Shown one piece after another: positions 57,790 to 64,000 of a stretch of DNA of 64,000 bases. Below the pieces are notes generated by a model. It had not been told where the DNA came from and did not search any database. It saw only the letters and a list, made by a program, of their open reading frames with translations. Origin of the DNA: Metallyticus violacea (taxonomy: Eukaryota > Arthropoda > Insecta > Mantodea > Metallyticidae); NCBI GenBank assembly GCA_030762175.1, contig CM060831.1, positions 142,007,001-142,071,000 on the forward strand, read 5' to 3'. Positions within the stretch are counted from its first letter, which is position 1. Every line of letters begins with the position of its first letter. The position numbers were made by a program, and so were the translations under genes.

Positions 57790-58055
57790 AAGGATTGATT
57801 GGTTGATTGATTTATAGACGCCCTTTAACATCTCAGGTTATCAGCATCCCATTCAACTCAGTGCGTGAAACGACCGACAAATTTTGTTCAGAGGCCTCTC
57901 TTTCAGGCTTGAGGTTTTGTTCGTGCCGTAAATGTACGACATGGGACACACGGCTTTACTTCCCTTCCGAAGGAAGCCATACTTAGGATTTTTACGCCCG
58001 AAAAAATCCATCAGTCCTGGCCGGGTTCGAACCCGCGATCTTGTGTGTAGGAGTT
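57790..58055 (-). repeat. SINE family B copy
   Basis: TTTATAGACGCCCTTTAACA, TTCAGGCTTGAGGTTTTGT, GTGCCGTAAATGTACGACAT and CCCTTCCGAAGGAAGCCATA match the copy at 27276-27507. The B-box part GGCCGGGTTCGAACCCGCGA is well preserved; the 5' end of the head is lost. Confidence 0.8.
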
Positions 58056-59370
58056 CAAAGGAAAATCTACAAGAATTCACTGATGCTACACTACCTGAGA
58101 GGTTCACCATTTATTGCAAACAATTTTTTCTTGATTTTTAAGTAATGTTTTAATGCGAGAATTTTTTTCTCTTAACAGTTTTTTTCTTATCTCTTTTAAT
58201 TGCTGTTTAACTTATTTTTAACGTGCACAAAAAAAAAATCTAGAAGCTACAAAAAAAACTTCTGATTGTCTACAAGAAAACTAGTAAAAGTGAACTCCGA
58301 TACAAAAGCTGTCAATTATATTAGCAGAGAAAGTGGGCGTAGCAGATAAAAAAGCTATCTTTTTTTAATTTTAGTGGTAAAAAGAAATGGAATTGAAATA
58401 TGAACATTTGGGAAATGATTTTGAAGGTATGAACTTTAAAATGAAAAAAATTAACTAACTATGGCTTTTTATTATTTTGACACATGACATGATAGAAACA
58501 GCATCTACTGTGAAACTTTTATTGGCAAACAATTTAATTCTGTGGCACTACTCTGGGAATTGTACTCACGACTATAAATTGCTTTGCAAAAGTTAGGGAT
58601 ATGTAAAAATAACTTTTGTTTGCAAATTTAACGCATATTATCAACTGCATTTGTAGATGTGATTCGCGACATTTGAAAAAACTAACTCATAATAACAAAA
58701 TAAATATCTTAACGACAAATAACGATTTTTTTCATTTCTCTAAAAAAATCACAATTCGGCGTTCTGTTTGTAATACCACGTCACCTCTTGCATTGACTGC
58801 TGCATCCATTTTCAGTATTCTGTCCAGAAGGTTCAGAAGATTGATTCCGAAGATCTTTCAGGATCTTCGGAACTGGGATTGATTGATAATCTCGATTGGA
58901 TTGGAGGAGGTGACCAAGGAGGGAGTGAAAAAGTAGCTATTCCAAGCTTATCAAACTTGTTACACACGATGGCAACCTGTGAAGCTTGGCAATGCCATCA
59001 AGAATGCTGAAGACTTCACCGATGATACCCTTCACAATACCATCTCTCTGTACTTGAGCATTAACAATTCTATCACAAGATAACATCCGAAACCATGACA
59101 GCGCCATCGTTAAATGGTACAACTCTCTAGTCTCCTTCCAGTTCATATGCGCATACAACTTCTAACAGGCTCTTCATTAGTGAGTGAATTTCATTCTATG
59201 CTAATCTGCTGCTAGTGCGAGACACTAAGTGACAGTTTTCCTTACCCATAGTACAATTTCTCGAGCGCTAGAGATGCAGTCCCGAGCCCACTCTCGAGCG
59301 ATAGCAGAGAAAGCCGAAGGAAGTGCAGCTTTCAAGATGTAGCTAGATAATAAAGTATTTAAGCACAACG
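58056..59370. other. Unassigned sequence
   Basis: An 88 aa plus-strand frame (58616-58882) and a 73 aa minus-strand frame (58937-59158) have no recognisable domain. An 11 bp hairpin (TTCCGAAGATC/GATCTTCGGAA) is at 58845-58872. Confidence 0.4.
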
Positions 59371-59375
59371 GTATA

Positions 59376-59452
59376 ATAGCTCAGACGGTTAGAGTGTCGT
59401 GCTATAGTTGTGAAGGTACTGGGTTCTCATCCGCACATTCTGATTTTTTTTT
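59376..59452 (+). repeat. tRNA-like SINE head or tRNA pseudogene
   Basis: ATAGCTCAGACGGTTAGAGT resembles a tRNA A box and D arm, and GGTACTGGGTTCTCATCCGC an altered B box and T arm, followed by a T-run that could end polymerase III transcription. The anticodon arm does not fold cleanly. Confidence 0.45.
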
Positions 59453-59623
59453 TCTGTCGGAGTTAAAGGAGATTTGTCACCATTACAATCATTTACTCCC
59501 TGTACCAAGCACATAATGCGCTATAAATTAATATTTACGATTTATTTTTCTGCTGCAAACAAAGAAGATTTGCTACCATTACAGTGGTTTACCCGCTCCT
59601 ATCAACTTTATTTTCGAAAAGGA

Positions 59624-59710
59624 GGCGAGCGTAGGCCTTCAGGCCTAGTGAGCCGCAGCAAACCACTGGGTCCACCGGTTTCTAGGATTTACCGAGGTTA
59701 GTGTTAGGGT
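59624..59710 (+). repeat. Dispersed repeat G, copy 1
   Basis: GGCGAGCGTAGGCCTTCAGG and CCGGTTTCTAGGATTTACC then GAGGTTAGTGT match 61908-61995 in the same orientation. Unclassified; about 85 bp. Confidence 0.7.
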
Positions 59711-60139
59711 TAGTGTGTGTGTGTGTGTATTAATTAATTGCGTATTTCAATGATACAACCTGCGGTAAAAGGTGAAAAACTCATTTTTGTAATAAGGAAC
59801 AACACATTGCAGCCAAAAAGTTACAGAGGACAAAGCATAGGTTACACTACCTTTAACAAAAAATTAATACATGCAATATTTACATTTTCATATGTGATAA
59901 GTCGTATCTCCGATTCGGAAATGAGGAATTCGGCTCTCTCCGCTGCCTCTCGGGACTGCAGCTCTACCACTCGAGAATTTGTACTGCGGGTAAGGGCAGG
60001 TCTGAGAGACAAGCGCTTCAAAGGAGAACATGTCCTGAAGTATAAGTCGACATGGGACAAGCGGATAGCATTTTGCAGTTAGTTTCCGTGAATGTCTTCT
60101 TGTCTCTATCTTTAAGTATCTGGCATTTATAGGCAATAT

Positions 60140-61900
60140 AACTTCTTAGACTTGTATTTTAATATTTTCTCTCTTACATAATTTCACTTTCTTTTCACGT
60201 GTGGAAATTCTATGATTACGTTTTGAGACGCTCTAAATGCATTTGCCACATTAATGTGCATAACAAGACTTTCCGGTTCCGACTGCATGACTTTCTTGAA
60301 CAGTAAGCTTTCTTCTTTCCATATTCTCTTAGTTGCGCAAGTGAACTTTGAATGTTAAATGCATTCTTAAATTATTTAAAAGGCATTGACATGAATTTTT
60401 TAACGCTTCATTGAATATTGCTGCACAAATATATATTTTATTTTTCCAAATTGACCTTTAAACTTTAAAGTTTGAACATTAACATTTAAATGACAGCATC
60501 ACAAAGTCATACTTGCATTTACAAGGCTTGGATTTCGGGGTCATTTGACCATCTATTGTCCTTTTAGAGATGTTTGTTTTATATTTTGTCTAACTTGAAA
60601 GATATCTGCAACTCAGAGCTTCTGAAAAAGTGTTAACATGGAAAATGACAAAATGTGACAACTTGATCTGGAATATATAACTTAAGTTATGTAGAAACAG
60701 CTGTTAATGGAGGCAGTACTGGCTTCATTGTTAAGAATGTAACAAGGAGTAAAGTTCTAAGGAAAATGAGAATAATTACCCAAGACAGTGTGTAAAAACA
60801 TTGTAAAAACTGGATGAAACGACGACTTTGAGAGGGAGAGACAGATTTCAGAATTATAAAAAAGAAAGGAGAGAGAAAATAAGAACAGCTAGGAACAAAG
60901 AGGATGAAGTTATTAGAAAACATTTTATAAATCAAATTATTGTAAAATGCAGTTTTTCCCATTTTGTGTAAACTTAAGTTTTTCTCGTGTAACGTACCTT
61001 TTTTCGAAATTTAATGCTTTTTTTGTTCATTTAAACAATCTTAATCATTTAGAAATAATATTGAATACTCTATTTTTAAAAAAAAATAGTAACAATAAAA
61101 ATATTTGTAAATATATTGTAATATTTTTTCCACCTACAAATGACCATAAATTTAGTGTACTGTACTCCATAGCTTTTAAGAAAAGATACATTAAATACGG
61201 TAAATGTTGAATCATTTATATGCACAGCGTTAACAGCAATAGATAAAAGGAAAACATTTCCTAAAGAATTTGGGGGGGGGGAACTATAATGAGCATTTGT
61301 ACTAATTTTAGGCCTGTAAGTTTAAAGTCTGATTTGTGAAGGTAATTTAAAGATAATGTGTGATATTTGTGGTGGTGTATGTTAATGATCCGTTAAATCT
61401 TGCTTTCTTATTAAATATGTTCAAGGAAATGCCTCAATAAAGAATTCATCTATATGATGCACCAAATAAACTAATCTTGGCCTTCAAATACGTAACACAG
61501 GGAAGATACGATGATCTTAATGGGAAATTAAGTTCGTGAAATGTTTGAACGAATTTAATATATTTGTATCACTCTTAAAGATTGTCATTTAAACTTATTC
61601 CCTGTACAGGGCCGAATTGCGATATTTTATTAAAATTAACTCATTGCATTATTATTTTAGAAGAAGCTGTTTATTAAAAATTTAATAATACACTGCTTCG
61701 TTGGGAGAAATTTGTTTTTAAGTTTAAGGTCGTTCAACAGAAAAATGGAATAACTGTGCATTTATTTAAAACTCCATGCTCGCAAGTATGTCTTCCATTT
61801 TTCCCCACCAGAGCGACTCTCTGCGTCACTTTCAGCGGTTCCTCTTTATTTTTCAAGTTGCCAACCTTAAATAATTTTCCCTTATACCATCATGTTTATA
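60140..61900. other. AT-rich sequence with no gene
   Basis: Only short frames; nothing supportable. Confidence 0.4.
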
Positions 61901-61907
61901 CTTACGA

Positions 61908-61995
61908 ATAGAAGGCGAGCGGAGGGCGTTAGGCCGTAGCGAGCAGTAATATATCACTGGTTCCTCCGGTTTCTAGGATTCACCCAAGGTTAGTG
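61908..61995 (+). repeat. Dispersed repeat G, copy 2
   Basis: GGCGAGCGGAGGGCGTTAGG then TCCGGTTTCTAGGATTCACC and AAGGTTAGTGT; the second copy of the repeat at 59624. Confidence 0.7.
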
Positions 61996-61999
61996 TATA

Positions 62000-64000
62000 T
62001 ATATTAGTTATTAGGAACTCCATTTTTGCCAATGGTTACTTTCTTGTCCTTACTTCATTTATATTTTGCTTCTTTTGTTATTGCTGCCATACATGCAGCT
62101 ATATCGTGTGTCACTACATTCTAACATGCGACACTATTTAGATATCATCATACTGCGCCGCCATTTTCTCCTTCTTGGTCGAATTTCATTTGTAAAAGTG
62201 GAGGCACAGCACACTTTTTCGATGCTAGTTTTCGAAGCATTCACTTCATCTCCAAATAATGTTTCTATTCACTCTTGTATTATTTTAGGTAAGTATCTGT
62301 TTCTGGCTGCATATATTAGAGTTTCACCTTATGCCTCTTAACAAATATACAGCTGTTGTGTAAATTTTCTGCATGAACATACCTATTCATTTCTGACTAG
62401 TAACGTATTTAACAGTTTGACATCAGTAGCAAATTTTTCTGAAAATTTTTAGAATTGAAAATAATGTTTGTATCTTATCTGCATTTACTGAAGACTCGTT
62501 ACATGAAAACCATCTATTAATACTAAGGAAGAATACGGAAACACTATATCAACTATAAGTTTCAGTTGAATTGATTTTGCCCTTAACAATATTAAACGGA
62601 GAAATGATGATCATGTTTGCGTGATGTAAAACTTTAATATCTGGTTTCAAAATCGCAAAGGAATACTGCAGATTCAAGTTACCAGTTCTCAAATGTCATT
62701 TCCAAACTCTCAGTTTTGTTCGAAAATTCTTACCGATGTTATACAATTTACAGAGAATCTCTGCAGTATATGTAATAGAATCAATTTTTTGAAGGGAAAG
62801 TAGAATGAAACAATTTATTTAATTTAAGTGCCCCATAATGTCTGCTCACAAAGTTCGAGTCGCTGCTATGAAGTTGCTCTAAAGGAAACATTTTCTTAGA
62901 AGTGTATGTATCTCCTCATAGAGAAAACAAAACAATTTCAAAACGTTGAAACAAGAAGGCTGTGGAATTCTGCATAATATCTATAACGAGTCCTGAAATT
63001 TGTTTCCTATTTCAAAGTAATAACACAAATTTAAGCGCCGCAGGTTTGGCATTGCTAATATAAAACAACAAATGAATAACGGCACAGTCTGTAAAATATA
63101 GGGAAAAATAAGTTTCCATTATGTTTACAGTTAATTTATGGCCGCCACATTGTAATACATTGATATGGAATTGGAGTACATACATCGTACATCAATATGT
63201 CGGCCTAAAAACACGGTGGTTGCTGCAATCCGCGTTAGTAGCTTTCCCATAATGTTGGTACTACTTTTGCCTATTGCGTACACGAGCGGGGACTTGAGAA
63301 TTAGTAATTTTTCTGTGGTGGAAATGCCCTACCCGACTTAAGATTCGGTAGGAGCAACGAAAACACTGATCTCCTAATGCTGAACCTCTTCCTGTCACCT
63401 AGCTCAGATGAACTTGACACCGGCTGGTACGTCATGTTTGACCTCAAGAGCTCGCGGCAGTCAATTCTCCATGCTGCGGGGAACACTTTCCTTTTGTGCG
63501 GATAATGAATTCAGCTCTGCCGCCTTATTTAAACTGCGCATGAAATAGAGAGATGGATAAATCGATCCAACGTTTGACCTTAACAATGCGTACCATGGAA
63601 CAAGTCGATATTTCCTAATGAGGGACACTGTTGCATATTCTGCTCTATTGTTGGCGCAGCCATTAAGTTCATTCCGAACGATTTAACAAAGATCGAAAAT
63701 TCCTCAACAGCTTTCTGCAACTTCCTTTGGCTCTTTGCTACGGCGGCTCCAACAACCGCAACTTGAAAAAGCTCGTCACGTAGAAACTGCGTAAACTAAG
63801 CGAGTTCCTCAGCAAGTTAAATTTGTGAAGGTTATTACAGAGCGCTAGAGCAGGAATGTAGTAAAACAAGTAATACTAGCTGAAGATATACATTTAATTA
63901 AAAAAAAAAAACTTAACTTTCAGGCTTAAAAGTATACGTCTTTCCTTCATTATTATTTTACGTGTTATATTTCCAATTACACTTAGCTGTATGACAACTA
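62000..64000. other. Unassigned sequence
   Basis: No gene recognised. A more GC-rich stretch at 63340-63500 has a 61 aa minus-strand frame without a known domain. Confidence 0.35.

Noticed and set aside
58937..59158. 73 aa minus-strand frame MYAHMNWKETREL..
   Set aside because: No recognisable domain, no splice support, and length is within chance for this composition.
62066..62341. 91 aa plus-strand frame with a hydrophobic start
   Set aside because: The hydrophobic start comes from a T-rich stretch; no domain recognised.
34880..64000. Downstream exons of the C2HC gene
   Set aside because: I looked for an acceptor followed by a KW-type continuation of the finger; candidates such as the one after TTTTCAG at 54007 run into a stop within five codons.
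1..64000. CRISPR arrays, operons, bacterial genes
   Set aside because: No regularly spaced repeats, and the gene structure and repeats are eukaryotic.

Overview
The window is eukaryotic, from a repeat-rich, AT-rich arthropod genome. The coding evidence is insect-like: the CKS protein has HVVLPKEL and SIGVQQS segments as in insect CKS proteins. Genes have spliceosomal introns (GT/AG), and nearly everything else is decayed transposons, tRNA-derived SINEs and microsatellites. The species cannot be named from the sequence alone.

Host genes are sparse. (1) A complete three-exon CKS gene (cyclin-dependent kinase regulatory subunit, 83 aa) lies on the minus strand at 6043-7958. (2) The first coding exon (406 codons) of a C2HC zinc-finger protein of the ZC2HC1/ZNF474 type lies on the plus strand at 33662-34879, downstream of a short GC-rich, CpG-rich stretch. 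It ends at a clean donor and its next exon was not found. (3) Two exons at 15296-15387 and 16209-16334 join in frame into the C-terminal end of an unrecognised protein, perhaps of the MADF/Myb-SANT type.

Layout: 1.1-2.0 kb is a large foldback (palindromic) element. 2.4-24 kb is dominated by at least six Penelope-like retroelements (PLEs) with GIY-YIG endonuclease and reverse transcriptase remnants. Several have long inverted terminal arms, and those arms carry recognisable minimal hammerhead ribozyme motifs. A degenerate MULE-type transposase with tandem zinc-finger modules lies at 8.8-11.6 kb. From 20 kb on there are mariner/Tc1-type transposase remnants (20.4, 26.5, 35.9, 41.0, 42.2, 44.7-45.9, 46.3, 50.2 kb), an RTE-like LINE (24.6-25.4 kb), two copies of an RNase H-bearing LINE (27.0-28.1 and 49.3-50.1 kb), a third LINE reverse transcriptase fragment (38.3-38.7 kb) and at least five tRNA-derived SINE families. 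A ~530 bp unclassified repeat occurs twice (48.2 and 56.7 kb).

The most interesting material is the set of PLE hammerheads. In five divergent copies the stem II sequence changes while base pairing is kept. Other points of note are the foldback elements, two transposase genes that have lost their catalytic middle, and a template-switch-like hairpin inside one LINE copy. The genes in the window show no sign of a shared pathway; they look like isolated genes in a sea of repeats.
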